Positions 49,126 to 58,791 of a DNA stretch of 64,000 bases are shown here, piece after piece (position 1 is the stretch's first letter; every line of letters starts with the position of its first letter). The translations under genes and the position numbers were made by a program. The DNA comes from Thiobacillus sp. (GTDB lineage: Bacteria > Pseudomonadota > Gammaproteobacteria > Burkholderiales > Thiobacillaceae). The stretch spans positions 44,897 through 108,896 of the forward strand of contig JAIBEI010000031.1 of assembly GCA_019459055.1 (NCBI GenBank), in the 5' to 3' direction. The notes beneath the pieces were generated by a model, which was given only the letters and a program-made list of their open reading frames with translations, was not told where the DNA came from and ran no database searches.

Positions 49126-51111
49126 TTACAGAACGCCCTTGACCGCGGCCACGACGGCCTCGGTGGTGATGCCGAAGTGCTTGAACAGCGCCGGCGCCGG
49201 GGCGGATTCGCCGAAGCTGTCGATGCCGATCACGGCGCCTTCCAGGCCCACGTACTTGCGCCAGAAGTCGGTGACGCCGGCTTCCACCGCAACGCGCGGC
49301 AGGCCTTTCGGCAACACGCTGGCCTTGTAGGCGGCGTCCTGACGGTCGAAGGTGTTGGTCGATGGCATCGACACCACGCGCACGGCGATGCCTTCGGCGG
49401 CCAGGGCTTCCTGGGCCTTCATTGCCAGTTCGACTTCGGAGCCGGTGGCGATGATGATCGCCTTGGCAGCGGCGGCGTCCTTCAGCACGTAGCCGCCCTT
49501 GGAGATGTTGGCCAGGGTGGCGGCGTCGCGCGCCATGAACGGCAGGTTCTGGCGGGAAAGGATGTGGCAGGTGGGACCGGTGGCGCGCTCGACCGAGGCC
49601 ACCCAGCCGACCAGCGTCTCCACGGTGTCGCACGGACGCCAGACGTCGATGTTGGGGATCATGCGCAGAGTGGCAGTCTGCTCGACCGGCTGGTGGGTCG
49701 GGCCGTCCTCGCCGAGGCCGATGGAGTCGTGCGTGAACACGTGGATCACGCGCTGCTTCATCAGCGCAGCCATGCGGATGGCGTTGCGCGAGTATTCGGA
49801 GAACATCAGGAAGGTGCCGCCAAAAGGCAGCAGGCCGCCGTGCAGCGCCATGCCGTTCATGATCGCGGCCATGCCGAACTCACGCACGCCGTAGCTGATG
49901 TAGTTGCCGGGGTTGCCGTGGCGCACCGGATGGCAGCCATCCCAGTTGGTCAGGTTAGAGCCGGTGAGGTCGGCCGAACCGCCGAGGAACTCGGGCAGCG
50001 CTGGGGCCAGCGCGTTGATCGCGATCTGGCTGGCCTTGCGGGTGGCGACGGTTTCGGCCTTGACGTTGAGCGCAGCCACTTTCTCCGCGACGTGCGCCTT
50101 CCAGTTGGCGGGCAATTCGCTCTTCATGCGGCGCTCGAACTCGGCGGCCTCGGCCGGATAGGCCTTCTTGTATTCGGCGAACTTGTTGTTCCACAGGGTT
50201 TCCAGCCCCTGGCCCTTGGTCTTGGCGTCCCAGCCGGCGTAGATGTCGGCAGGGATTTCGAACGGAGGGTAGTTCCAGCCCATGTGCTTGCGGGCAGCCT
50301 CCAGTTCCTCGTGCCCGAGGGCGGCGCCATGCACGTCGTGGGTGCCGGCCTTGTTGGGCGAGCCCTTGCCGATGATGGTCTTGCAGCAGATCAGGGTGGG
50401 CTTGTCGGTGCTGCCCTTGGCCTTCTGAATCGCTGCCTCGAGCGCGACGACGTCATGACCGTCGACATTGGCGATGACTTGCCAGCCATACGCCTCAAAA
50501 CGCTTCGGGGTGTCGTCGGTAAACCAGTTTTCGACGTGGCCGTCGATCGAGATGCCGTTGTCGTCCCAGAAGGCGATCAGCTTGTTGAGCTTCCAGGTGC
50601 CGGCCAGCGCGCAGGCTTCGTGCGAGATGCCTTCCATCATGCAGCCGTCACCCATGAATGCGTAGGTGTGGTGGTCGACGATGGTGTGGTCGGGCTTGTT
50701 GAATTCAGCGGCGAGAACCTTTTCCGCCATCGCCATGCCGACGGCATTGGTGATGCCCTGGCCGAGCGGGCCGGTGGTGGTCTCGATGCCGGGCGCGTAG
50801 CCGTATTCGGGGTGGCCCGGGGTCTTGGAGTGCAACTGGCGGAACTGCTTCAGATCGTCCATCGACAGGTCGTAGCCGGTCAGGTGCAGCAGCGCGTAGA
50901 TCAGCATTGAGCCGTGGCCGTTCGACAGCACGAAACGGTCGCGATCCGCCCACTTGGGGTTGGTCGGGTTGTGGCGCAGATGGTGATTCCACAGCGTTTC
51001 GGCGATTTCCGCCATGCCCATGGGGGCGCCGGGGTGGCCGGATTTGGCTTTTTCGACTGCATCCATCGCAAGCGCGCGGATGGCATTGGACAGGTCGGTA
51101 CGGGTTGGCAT
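49126..51111 (-). CDS. tkt: Transketolase
   Basis: 661 aa thiamine-diphosphate enzyme of the pentose phosphate and Calvin cycles. Signatures are [15 protein letters not shown], the ThDP motif [13 protein letters not shown]...N, DGHD, and [21 protein letters not shown] at 51111 (MPTRTDL) has AAGGGA 6 bases upstream; the longer open frame upstream is non-coding. It heads the tkt-gap-pgk-pyk-fba series, an arrangement like the cbb gene clusters of sulfur-oxidising autotrophs, although no RuBisCO or phosphoribulokinase is in view. Confidence 0.96.
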   Translation of the reverse strand: MPTRTDLSNAIRALAMDAVEKAKSGHPGAPMGMAEIAETLWNHHLRHNPTNPKWADRDRFVLSNGHGSMLIYALLHLTGYDLSMDDLKQFRQLHSKTPGHPEYGYAPGIETTTGPLGQGITNAVGMAMAEKVLAAEFNKPDHTIVDHHTYAFMGDGCMMEGISHEACALAGTWKLNKLIAFWDDNGISIDGHVENWFTDDTPKRFEAYGWQVIANVDGHDVVALEAAIQKAKGSTDKPTLICCKTIIGKGSPNKAGTHDVHGAALGHEELEAARKHMGWNYPPFEIPADIYAGWDAKTKGQGLETLWNNKFAEYKKAYPAEAAEFERRMKSELPANWKAHVAEKVAALNVKAETVATRKASQIAINALAPALPEFLGGSADLTGSNLTNWDGCHPVRHGNPGNYISYGVREFGMAAIMNGMALHGGLLPFGGTFLMFSEYSRNAIRMAALMKQRVIHVFTHDSIGLGEDGPTHQPVEQTATLRMIPNIDVWRPCDTVETLVGWVASVERATGPTCHILSRQNLPFMARDAATLANISKGGYVLKDAAAAKAIIIATGSEVELAMKAQEALAAEGIAVRVVSMPSTNTFDRQDAAYKASVLPKGLPRVAVEAGVTDFWRKYVGLEGAVIGIDSFGESAPAPALFKHFGITTEAVVAAVKGVL

Positions 51112-51202
51112 TGCATTCCCTTCAGCTAAGTAAAAAAGGCATCGCATTCCCACCCGCGAAAGCCGTGCAGCGGCAGCTTGGGCAGAATATGCAAAAACCC
51201 TG

Positions 51203-51232
51203 ATTATCCGCCAGCAGGGCAGGCTTCCGCAA
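51203..51232 (-). promoter_or_regulatory. Candidate sigma-70 promoter of tkt cluster
   Basis: On the minus strand TTGCGG, 18 bases, GATAAT. The -10 is near consensus. It lies about 90 bases before the tkt start. Confidence 0.35.
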
Positions 51233-51345
51233 GCCGGGGCAAAAGCCCGGAAAAGAGTCACCACAACAACGACTTAAGACGAACAACTGAGGTGCCGCCC
51301 GAGGACTGCCTTCTAAAAATCTTTTTATTTGCCGGATGGCGTGGC

Positions 51346-52128
51346 TTATGCGCCGGCCGCTTTCAGCCAGTTGCGCCAGAGTTCGAACAACTCGGGGCTG
51401 GCCGAGGCCACCACCGATCGCTCCCAGATGTTGGCGATATCGAAGCTCCCCGACAGGCTGGCCAGCCGCCCGCCCGCCTCTTCCAGGATCAGCGCGCCAG
51501 CGGCGTAGTCCCACAGTTTCTGGCCGCCGTGGACATAGATGTCGAAGCGGCCGGCGGCGGTGTAGCACCAGTCCAGCGTGGAGGCGCCGAAATTGCGCTG
51601 CGAGGCGTACGGCGGCCACGACGCCAGCCGGCCGGCAAGCTCGCGATCGATGCGCTTCATCTCGACCCCGGCCAGCGCCCGGCGCAGTTCGGTGGCCGGG
51701 GGGCGCAGTGGCAGCGGCGTGCCGTTGAGATGCGCACCGTGCCCGCGCTCGGCGCTGAACATTTCATCGGCGATCGGATCGTAGACCACGCCAAGCTGGC
51801 GCTCGCCCTTGTAGAGATAGGCCACCGACACGGCGAAATACGGCACGCCAGCGACAAAATTGGAGGTGCCGTCGATCGGATCGACGCACCACAGCCCGTC
51901 GCGTCCGGCATCCCAGGCGTCGTGTTGCTGCTGCTCGGTCATTTCCTCGCCCAGCACCGGCATATCCCTGATTTGCGGCAGCGCCACTTCCAGCGCGGCC
52001 TGCGTTTCGGCGTCCGCCTCGGTGAACAGGCTGCCGTCCACCTTGTGGCTATGTGCCACCTTGAGGAAACGAGGTGTCACTTCCCGCTGTGCGATCTCGC
52101 GCACCACCGCCTTGACCTGTTCAAGCAT
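51346..52128 (-). CDS. Inositol monophosphatase family protein
   Basis: 260 aa Mg-dependent, Li-sensitive-type phosphatase. The two metal motifs are GEEMTEQ and DPIDGTSNFVAGVPYFA, with the C-terminal motif WDYAAGALILEEAGG. Candidate substrates include inositol phosphates, 3'-phosphoadenosine phosphate, histidinol phosphate or fructose bisphosphate; none can be fixed by sequence. ATG at 52128 is 2 bases after the methyltransferase stop, so the two are co-translated. Last gene of a three-gene unit. Confidence 0.88.
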   Translation of the reverse strand: MLEQVKAVVREIAQREVTPRFLKVAHSHKVDGSLFTEADAETQAALEVALPQIRDMPVLGEEMTEQQQHDAWDAGRDGLWCVDPIDGTSNFVAGVPYFAVSVAYLYKGERQLGVVYDPIADEMFSAERGHGAHLNGTPLPLRPPATELRRALAGVEMKRIDRELAGRLASWPPYASQRNFGASTLDWCYTAAGRFDIYVHGGQKLWDYAAGALILEEAGGRLASLSGSFDIANIWERSVVASASPELFELWRNWLKAAGA

Positions 52129-52130
52129 GA

Positions 52131-52745
52131 TTAGATGCGCCGACAATAACAATAGACAAATTCCTGCTCCTGGCCCGTAGGCGTACGGTGGATTTCGGTT
52201 TGGTGACCCAACAGGCGGAAGGGGGCGCCGAACTCGGCGTGCAGCGCCTCGGGCGCGTAGCACGCCACATCCAGTCCCGAACATTGCAGCGGCCCGCCGG
52301 GGCCGAAGGTGGCGACAATGACATGCCCGCCGGGCTTCACGCTTTTCAGCACCTGCTCGACATAGCGCGCACGGTCGGCCGGATCGGTCAGAAAATGAAA
52401 CACCGCGCGGTCGTGCCAGACGTCGTAACGCGCGGCCGGCAACTCGGCGCGGGTGATGTCGGCGGCGATCCACTGCACCGGCTGTGCGCGTGCACCGAGC
52501 CGCGCACGGCTGGCCGCCAGCGCCGACTCAGCGAGATCGAGCACGGTCAGATTGCGATAGCCGGCGTCGAGCAGGCCATCCACCAGCACCGAAGCGCCGC
52601 CACCGACGTCGATGATGTGCGCATTTTTGTCCGCGCAGCCCTCGATCAGGCGCAGCGACGAAGCGGCATGCTGCTGGAACCAGCTGACCTCATCGACGGC
52701 CTTGTTGCCATAGACCGTTTCCCAATGCTGGCGACGGTCAACCAT
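52131..52745 (-). CDS. Class I SAM-dependent methyltransferase
   Basis: 204 aa methyltransferase with motif I as IIDVGGGASVLVDGLL, post-I acid in TVLDLAES, and motif IV as YDVWHDRAVFHFLTDP. It starts with RRQHWETVYGNKAVDEVSWFQ, a signature of a small group related to thiopurine or tellurite-resistance-type enzymes; the substrate is unknown. It begins 1 base after the thioredoxin-fold gene ends. Confidence 0.88.
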   Translation of the reverse strand: MVDRRQHWETVYGNKAVDEVSWFQQHAASSLRLIEGCADKNAHIIDVGGGASVLVDGLLDAGYRNLTVLDLAESALAASRARLGARAQPVQWIAADITRAELPAARYDVWHDRAVFHFLTDPADRARYVEQVLKSVKPGGHVIVATFGPGGPLQCSGLDVACYAPEALHAEFGAPFRLLGHQTEIHRTPTGQEQEFVYCYCRRI

Positions 52746-52746
52746 G

Positions 52747-53304
52747 TCACGCTTCCTTCCACTTGATCGAGCAGCCCATGCTGGGGATTTGCTCTGCCGG
52801 CCCGCGCTGGCTGGCGGCGACTTCCTTCATCGCCTCGAACAGATCGCGGCGCACGCCCTCGGGCGCGGTGTCCTTGCGCGATTCGTCGAAGCGGCCGCGG
52901 TACTGCAGTTCGAAATTCCGGTTGAAACCGAAAAAGTCCGGCGTGCACACCGCGCCGTAGGCCTTCGCCACGGCCTGCGTTGCGTCGATCACGTAGGGAA
53001 AGGGGAAGCCGAACTCCGCCGCCGCCTTTTTCATGTTGTCGAACGAATCCTCCTCGTAGTCGGTCGGGTCGTTCGACATGATGGCGATGGCGTGGATGCC
53101 ATGCTGCCTGAGTTCGGCCAGGTCGCGCACCAGCCGCGGGCGGATCGCCTTCACATACGGGCAATGGTTGCAGATGAACATCACCAGCAGGCCGTTCGGC
53201 CCCATCGCGTCGGACAGCGTCCACATTTTTCCGTCAACGCCGGGCAGGCTGAAATAGGGGGCTTTCCAGCCAAAATCACATACGGGGGTGGTGAGGGAAA
53301 CCAT
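52747..53304 (-). CDS. Thioredoxin-fold protein, AhpC/TSA-like
   Basis: 185 aa. Thioredoxin-like core with ICNHCPYVKAIRPRLVR, where the CXXC-like position reads CNHC, SNDPTDYEEDSFDNM, and CTPDFFGFNRNFELQYRGRFD. This composition is typical of the redoxin-family proteins related to resA/AhpC of unknown role. ATG at 53304 is preferred for AGGAG upstream. First of a tightly spaced operon with the methyltransferase and the phosphatase. Confidence 0.87.
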   Translation of the reverse strand: MVSLTTPVCDFGWKAPYFSLPGVDGKMWTLSDAMGPNGLLVMFICNHCPYVKAIRPRLVRDLAELRQHGIHAIAIMSNDPTDYEEDSFDNMKKAAAEFGFPFPYVIDATQAVAKAYGAVCTPDFFGFNRNFELQYRGRFDESRKDTAPEGVRRDLFEAMKEVAASQRGPAEQIPSMGCSIKWKEA

Positions 53305-53348
53305 GACGCGCTCCTCAGAGTTTCTTTTCAATCCCGGCATAATAGCAA

Positions 53349-53644
53349 GATCCTAAAAACCGCAGTTGACCGCTCACAACCCTATGGGATCCGCATGAAT
53401 GCCGGTTTCTCTGCCGTCGTCCTGGTTCGCCGCCAGGCTGAGGCCGCTACGCACCCGCTGGCACGCCCGGACGCGCGCCTGCCTTTGTACCCGCAAGGGG
53501 TAGGCCGGATTCGTAAAGCCGCTAAAGCGGCAACGACTCCGCTCTCGCTCGTCGTTGCAGGCAACCGCCTGCCGCCTTCTCTCTTCGCGGCAGCCACACG
53601 CCCGGACGCACCATCGAGCGCGCCCAACTACAGTTTCTAGGATC
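53349..53644. mobile_element. MITE-like element with 20-bp terminal inverted repeats
   Basis: GATCCTAAAAACCGCAGTTG (53349-53368) and CAACTACAGTTTCTAGGATC (53625-53644) are inverted repeats at 17 of 20 positions, bounding 296 bp. The interior has no transposase; it holds a CCGCTAAAGCGG palindrome and a minus-strand frame spanning nearly its whole length. The right end is directly joined to the ATG of rsmE. Non-autonomous status is inferred. Confidence 0.6.
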
Positions 53645-54373
53645 ATGTCCGCGCCGCGTTTTTATCTCGATCAGCCGCTCGCCCCGGGCGCCCGTTTCAG
53701 CCTGCCACCCGGACCGGCGCGCCATGCCGCGCGCGCGCTGCGGCTGGCGGCGGACGATGCCGTCATCCTGTTCAACGGGCTGGGCGGCGAATACAGCGCG
53801 CGCATCGAGCGCATCAACAAGGACGAAGTGGCCGTCAGCATCACCGGCTTTGCCGCCATCGAGCGCGAATCGCGGCTGCGCGTGATGCTGGCGCAGGGGA
53901 TTTCCAGCGGCGAGCGCATGGATTACACGCTGCAGAAGGCGGTCGAACTCGGGGTGGCGACGATCCAGCCGATCGCCGCCAGGCGCAGCGTGGTCAAGCT
54001 GGCGGGCGAGCGCGCCGACAAACGCGTCGCGCACTGGCAGGGCGTGGTGGCAAGCGCCTGCGAGCAATGTGGGCGCAACCAGGTTCCCGGGGTGGCGCCG
54101 CCGCTGACGCTGGCCCACTGGCTCGGACAAAGACAAGACGGGCGGCTGCTTTTCCTGTCGCCGCTGGCCGAGGCGCGGCTGGCCGACCTGCCGCAGCCGG
54201 GCGCGATGGATTGCCTGGTCGCCGGCCCCGAAGGGGGGTTCGATGCCGACGAGATCGCCGCGCTGCATGCGGCGGGGGCCATCCCGGTACGGCTGGGACC
54301 GCGCGTGCTGCGCACCGAGACGGCCGCGCTGGCGGCGCTGGCGGCGATGCAGACGCTATGGGGCGATTTTTGA
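53645..54373 (+). CDS. rsmE: 16S rRNA (uracil(1498)-N3)-methyltransferase
   Basis: 242 aa SPOUT-fold methyltransferase modifying U1498 of 16S rRNA. It begins APRFYLDQPL, with HAARALRLAADDAV, then QGISSGERMDYTLQKAVELGV and the knot motifs AGPEGGFDADEI and LGPRVLRTETAA. The start is right after the terminal repeat of the upstream element; AGGATC just before the ATG may be the only ribosome binding sequence. Confidence 0.95.
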   Translation: MSAPRFYLDQPLAPGARFSLPPGPARHAARALRLAADDAVILFNGLGGEYSARIERINKDEVAVSITGFAAIERESRLRVMLAQGISSGERMDYTLQKAVELGVATIQPIAARRSVVKLAGERADKRVAHWQGVVASACEQCGRNQVPGVAPPLTLAHWLGQRQDGRLLFLSPLAEARLADLPQPGAMDCLVAGPEGGFDADEIAALHAAGAIPVRLGPRVLRTETAALAALAAMQTLWGDF

Positions 54374-54485
54374 ACCGGATCAAGCCCGGCCGTTTTGTTC
54401 CGTTTAATCTGTGGCCGTTGCCCGCGCATGGCACCGGGAATTTTTCTGTATCCTTCGCTAACCCAATTCCGTTCAGGCAAATCCG

Positions 54486-55814
54486 TTGAAAGACACTACC
54501 GATTTCGTCCACTGGTTCCGCTCTGCCGCACCGTACATCCATGGCTTTCGCGGCAAGACCTTCGTCATCGCCTTTGGCGGCGAGTTGGTGGCGGATGGCG
54601 GCTTCGTGCAGCTGGCGCACGACGTCAATCTGCTGAACAGCCTGGGCGTGCGGCTGGTGCTGATCCATGGCGTGCGGCCGCAGGTGGAGGCGCGGCTGAC
54701 CGAAAGCGGCACCGCGATCCGCTATGTCAACGGCCTGCGCGTCACCGACGACCGGGCGCTCGCGTGCGTCAAGGAAGCCGCCGGCACGGTGCGGGTGGAA
54801 ATCGAGGCGCTGCTGTCGCTGGGGCTGGCCAACACGCCGATGGCCGGAGCGAGCATCCGGGTCGCCTCGGGCAATTTCGTCACCGCGCAGCCGCTGGGGG
54901 TGCGCGACGGCGTCGACCTGCTGCACACCGGTGAAGTGCGCAAGATCGACGCCGCCGCAATCCGCCGGCGGCTGGACCAGCACGACATCGTGCTGCTCTC
55001 CCCCATCGGCTATTCGCCGACCGGCGAAATCTTCAACCTCAGCCTGGAGGACGTGGCGACCCAGGCTGCGGTCGAACTCGCGGCCGACAAGCTGATCTTC
55101 CTGATGGACACCGAGGGCGTTCCAGACAAGGGGCGCACCATCCACAACGCCCTCACCGTCAACGAGGCGCGGCAGGTGCTGGAAAAAGCGGGGAAAGGCA
55201 AGGCGAAAAAGCTGCCCGAGGACGTGGCCTACTACCTGCCGTGCGCGATCACCGCCTGCACCGGCGGGGTCAAACGCGCCCATCTCATCAGTCGCCACCG
55301 GGACGGCGCGCTGCTGTCCGAGCTGTTCACCCGCGAAGGCGTCGGCACCCTCGTCACCCCGGCGCCGCTGGAAACCCTGCGCCCCGCCACCATCGACGAC
55401 GTCGGCGGAATCCTCGGCCTGATCGAGCCGCTGGAGCGCGACGGCATCCTGGTGTGGCGCTCGCGCGAGTTGCTGGAAATGGAAATCGACCGCTTTCTGG
55501 TGCTCGAATCCGACGGCGTGATCGCTGGCTGCGCGGCGCTCTACCCCTTCCCCGAAGAACAGGCGGCCGAGCTCGCCTGCCTGGCGGTGGCGCAAGATTT
55601 CCGCGGACGCGGTTTTGGCAACCTGCTGCTGGCGGAAGCCGAGAAACAAGGCAAAAAGGCAGGCTTCAAACAATTGTTTGTGCTGACCACCCGCTCCGAA
55701 CACTGGTTCGAGGAACGCGGCTTCGTCGACAGCAGCCCCGACCACCTGCCGAAGAGCAAACAGGCGCTCTACAACTACAAGCGGAAATCCAAGGTTCTGC
55801 AAAAATCGCTGTGA
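54486..55814 (+). CDS. argA: Amino-acid N-acetyltransferase (N-acetylglutamate synthase)
   Basis: 442 aa enzyme of arginine synthesis acetylating glutamate. The N-terminal amino acid kinase-like domain (about 20-290: KTFVIAFGGELV, LVLIHGVRPQV) provides arginine feedback; the C-terminal GNAT domain (about 295-440) has LACLAVAQDFRGRGFGNLLL. TTG at 54486 is the start that matches the family N-terminus; no ATG is available nearby. Confidence 0.95.
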   Translation: MKDTTDFVHWFRSAAPYIHGFRGKTFVIAFGGELVADGGFVQLAHDVNLLNSLGVRLVLIHGVRPQVEARLTESGTAIRYVNGLRVTDDRALACVKEAAGTVRVEIEALLSLGLANTPMAGASIRVASGNFVTAQPLGVRDGVDLLHTGEVRKIDAAAIRRRLDQHDIVLLSPIGYSPTGEIFNLSLEDVATQAAVELAADKLIFLMDTEGVPDKGRTIHNALTVNEARQVLEKAGKGKAKKLPEDVAYYLPCAITACTGGVKRAHLISRHRDGALLSELFTREGVGTLVTPAPLETLRPATIDDVGGILGLIEPLERDGILVWRSRELLEMEIDRFLVLESDGVIAGCAALYPFPEEQAAELACLAVAQDFRGRGFGNLLLAEAEKQGKKAGFKQLFVLTTRSEHWFEERGFVDSSPDHLPKSKQALYNYKRKSKVLQKSL

Positions 55815-55830
55815 ACAAGGAGTAAAGACC

Positions 55831-55923
55831 TTGCATCCACTTGCCCGACGGGACCGCGAACTGCATGCCTTCCACCCCTACGCACTGCAGGCGCAGGACA
55901 GGGTGTTACGGATGACCCGATGA
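55831..55923 (+). CDS. Possible 30-residue small ORF coupled to the GGDEF-EAL gene
   Basis: A TTG-initiated frame with AAGGAG about 7 bases upstream encodes 30 residues rich in Arg, His and Leu (LHPLARRDRELHAFHPYALQ...) and stops in an ATGA overlap with the next start. No homologue is recognised. It may be a translated leader or simply chance. Confidence 0.35.
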   Translation: MHPLARRDRELHAFHPYALQAQDRVLRMTR

Positions 55924-58721
55924 CGGCCTGGCTGGCACGACTCTCGCTGCGCTACAGGCTCACCCTCGCTGCATTGTCGGTAGAAGCCGTGATGCTGGTT
56001 TTTCTGATCGGCAACGGGGCGCAGCTTACCACCCAGGCCCTGCGAAAACAGGCCGAGTATCGCGTGGCGGAAACCGCGAAAACCCTGGAAGCGGCCCTGC
56101 TGGCGCCCCTGGCGCAACAGGATGACGCCGGCGTACGCGACATCATCGAGTCCCTGCGGCGCGATGACGGACTGAAAATGATCGAGGTACGCGACAACAG
56201 CAACCGTGTCGTTCACCAAACCGGCAACAGCAGCGCCACAACCGATTTCCGCCGGGTGCAGCCGATTGAACGGGCCGGCCAGCGCTATGGCGAGGTTGCC
56301 CTGGCGCTTTCAGGCACGTTCATTCAGGAAGCGCGCAGCCGCTACATCCGGCAAAGCCTGTTCATTGCCGCTGCCGCCCTGCTGCTGACAGGCCTTCTGC
56401 TGGCCTTCTCGGCCGGCACGGTGACTCGCCGCTTCGAAGCGCTCACCCGCGCCAGCAAACGCATGGCGCAGGGCGACCTGGACGTCAAGCTGGCGGGCGC
56501 CGGGGAAGACGAGATCGGGCAGTTGATCGACACCTTCAACCGCATGGCTGAAGCCGTCCGCTTCAACGTCGAGCGGGCACGCGAAAACGAGGCGCGCTTT
56601 CATGCCATTGCCGATTACACCCACGATCTCGAATTCTGGCTGTCGCCCGAAGGCGAACTATTGTGGGTCAACCCCTCGGTCGAGCGCATGCTGGGCTATA
56701 CCGTCAGCGAATGCATGGGGCTGACGAATTTTCCGGCCGACATCATCCACCCGGACGACCGCGTAGCAGGCGATTCCCAGCTGCGTCAGGCCCTGCGCGG
56801 CACGTCCGGACAGGGCTACTCCTTCCGCATCTGCCGCAAGGACGGCAGCCATTTCTGGGCGCTGGCGAACTGGCAGCCGATTCACGATTACAGTGGGGTC
56901 TATCAGGGCATCCGCGCCAGCATCCACAGCATCGACGACCTCAAGGCGACCGAGGCCAATCTGCGCCAGGCCATCAGCGAGCTGCGCACGGCGGAAAGCC
57001 TGCAGGGGAAATATCTGGAGGAAACCGAGCAGGAGCGCGCCCGCCTGGTTTCGCTGCTGTCGGCGATGAATCTTGGCATCCTGTTCGTTGCGGCCGACGG
57101 CAGCGTGATTTACCACAACCCCACCTTCAGCCGCATGTGGATGATCGACGAAGGAATGGGACTGATCGGCCTGCCGGCCAACGAGGTGCTGGCCAAATCC
57201 GCCTCGATGCTGGCGCGCCCCCATCATTTTTCCAGGCATTTGCTGTCGGTTCTCGAAACGCACGAATTGTCCGACAACTATGAAATCCAGATGACCGACG
57301 GCCGCCTCATCACCGAGCTCGATTACCCGGTGCGCGACCGCGAAGGCCGTTTCATCGGCCACTTGTGGATCTACGAAGACGTGACCCGCGAACGCCAGAC
57401 CGCCGAACAACTGGTGTATCTGGCCGAACGCGACCCGCTCACCGGGCTGTACAACCGCCACCGTTTCCAGCAGGAACTGGCGCGCACCATGCTGGATTCC
57501 GACCGCCACCATTTGCAGTGCGCCGTGATGTTTTTCGACCTCGACGAGTTCAAGACCATCAACGACAGCTACGGCCACCGCACCGGCGATGCGCTGCTGA
57601 TCCGGGTGGCCGGCGAAATCGGCGCGCTGGTGCGGCGCAACGAAGTGCTGGCGCGGCTGGGCGGCGACGAATTCGCCATCCTGCTGCCGGGCGTGCAGGG
57701 CAAAGAGGCCGAGGCGCTGGCCGAACGTATCGTGCGCGCGATCGCACAAATCCCCTTCCACTTCGAAGGGCAGAACCTGCGGCTCACCACCAGCCTTGGC
57801 ATCGCCTACTATCCGGAACATGCCGCGGATGCCGACGATCTGGTGGCGCGTGCCGACATCGCCATGTACCAGGCCAAGGGGGCCGGCAAGAACACCTGGC
57901 GCGTCTATCGGGCGGACAGCGCGGCCGACAGCGAGATGCGCAGCCGCCTGTCGTGGGGCGAGCGCATCAGCAACGCGCTCGACAAAAAATTGTTCCAGCT
58001 GCACTTCCAGGGAATTTATCGGACGGAAGACGGCGCCCTGTCGCATCTGGAAGCGCTGATCCGCATGACCGACGAGTGCAATCCCGATCATCTCATCATG
58101 CCGGCGCACTTCATTCAGCTGGCCGAAAAAAGCGGTCGCATTCTCGATATCGACCGCTGGGTGATCCGGGAAGTGCTGCGGCGGCTGGCCGGGAATGCGT
58201 ACATCCCACCGATCGCCGTCAACCTGTCGGGGCGTTCGCTGTCCGAGCCCAGCCTGCCGCAATACATCAGCGACGAGCTGCGGCAGGCCGGCGTCAGCCC
58301 GCAGCGCCTGATTGTCGAGATCACCGAGACGGCCGCCGTATCGGACCTGCACGACGCTCAGCGGCTGATCGACGCGCTGCACCAGCTGGGATGCGGCGTC
58401 TGCCTCGACGACTTCGGCGTCGGTTTCGCGTCCTTCGCCTATCTCAAGCACCTGCAGGTCGACACCATCAAGATCGACGGCCTCTTCATCCACGACCTCT
58501 CCAGCGACGCCGACAACCAGGTGTTCGTGCGCGCGATGGTCAGCGTCGCGCGCGGCCTCGGCAAGGCCGTGGTGGCAGAATACGTCGAGGACGGCAGGAC
58601 GCTCGCCCTGCTGCGTCAATTCGGGGTCGACCTGGTGCAGGGCCATTACCTCGACCAGCCGGTTTCCGACCACCCGGCGCTGCTGGGCACGGACCGGGTA
58701 CCGGATCAAGCGGCGACCTAG
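55920..58721 (+). CDS. Sensor diguanylate cyclase/phosphodiesterase (HAMP-PAS-PAS-GGDEF-EAL)
   Basis: 933 aa membrane protein of cyclic di-GMP turnover. An N-terminal helix (about 15-35), a periplasmic region, a second helix (about 145-165) and HAMP lead to a PAS domain (about 220-340), another PAS (about 375-490), GGDEF and EAL domains. The cyclase motif is intact (GGDEF 581-585), as is the EAL motif (711-713) with DDFGVGFASF, so both activities are possible. Being in a genome with PEP-CTERM/EPS and pili, it probably influences attachment. Confidence 0.92.
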   Translation: MTAWLARLSLRYRLTLAALSVEAVMLVFLIGNGAQLTTQALRKQAEYRVAETAKTLEAALLAPLAQQDDAGVRDIIESLRRDDGLKMIEVRDNSNRVVHQTGNSSATTDFRRVQPIERAGQRYGEVALALSGTFIQEARSRYIRQSLFIAAAALLLTGLLLAFSAGTVTRRFEALTRASKRMAQGDLDVKLAGAGEDEIGQLIDTFNRMAEAVRFNVERARENEARFHAIADYTHDLEFWLSPEGELLWVNPSVERMLGYTVSECMGLTNFPADIIHPDDRVAGDSQLRQALRGTSGQGYSFRICRKDGSHFWALANWQPIHDYSGVYQGIRASIHSIDDLKATEANLRQAISELRTAESLQGKYLEETEQERARLVSLLSAMNLGILFVAADGSVIYHNPTFSRMWMIDEGMGLIGLPANEVLAKSASMLARPHHFSRHLLSVLETHELSDNYEIQMTDGRLITELDYPVRDREGRFIGHLWIYEDVTRERQTAEQLVYLAERDPLTGLYNRHRFQQELARTMLDSDRHHLQCAVMFFDLDEFKTINDSYGHRTGDALLIRVAGEIGALVRRNEVLARLGGDEFAILLPGVQGKEAEALAERIVRAIAQIPFHFEGQNLRLTTSLGIAYYPEHAADADDLVARADIAMYQAKGAGKNTWRVYRADSAADSEMRSRLSWGERISNALDKKLFQLHFQGIYRTEDGALSHLEALIRMTDECNPDHLIMPAHFIQLAEKSGRILDIDRWVIREVLRRLAGNAYIPPIAVNLSGRSLSEPSLPQYISDELRQAGVSPQRLIVEITETAAVSDLHDAQRLIDALHQLGCGVCLDDFGVGFASFAYLKHLQVDTIKIDGLFIHDLSSDADNQVFVRAMVSVARGLGKAVVAEYVEDGRTLALLRQFGVDLVQGHYLDQPVSDHPALLGTDRVPDQAAT

Positions 58722-58791
58722 CTGCCGCCCGTGGGGCGCAGCGGAGGGGTGTTAAAATGCTGCGTTTTTCCAGCGTTCCAGGACCCCCGCC

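Noticed and set aside
53382..53627. Minus-strand gene inside the MITE-like element
   Set aside because: Arg/Cys-rich composition without family similarity; open frame follows from GC content.
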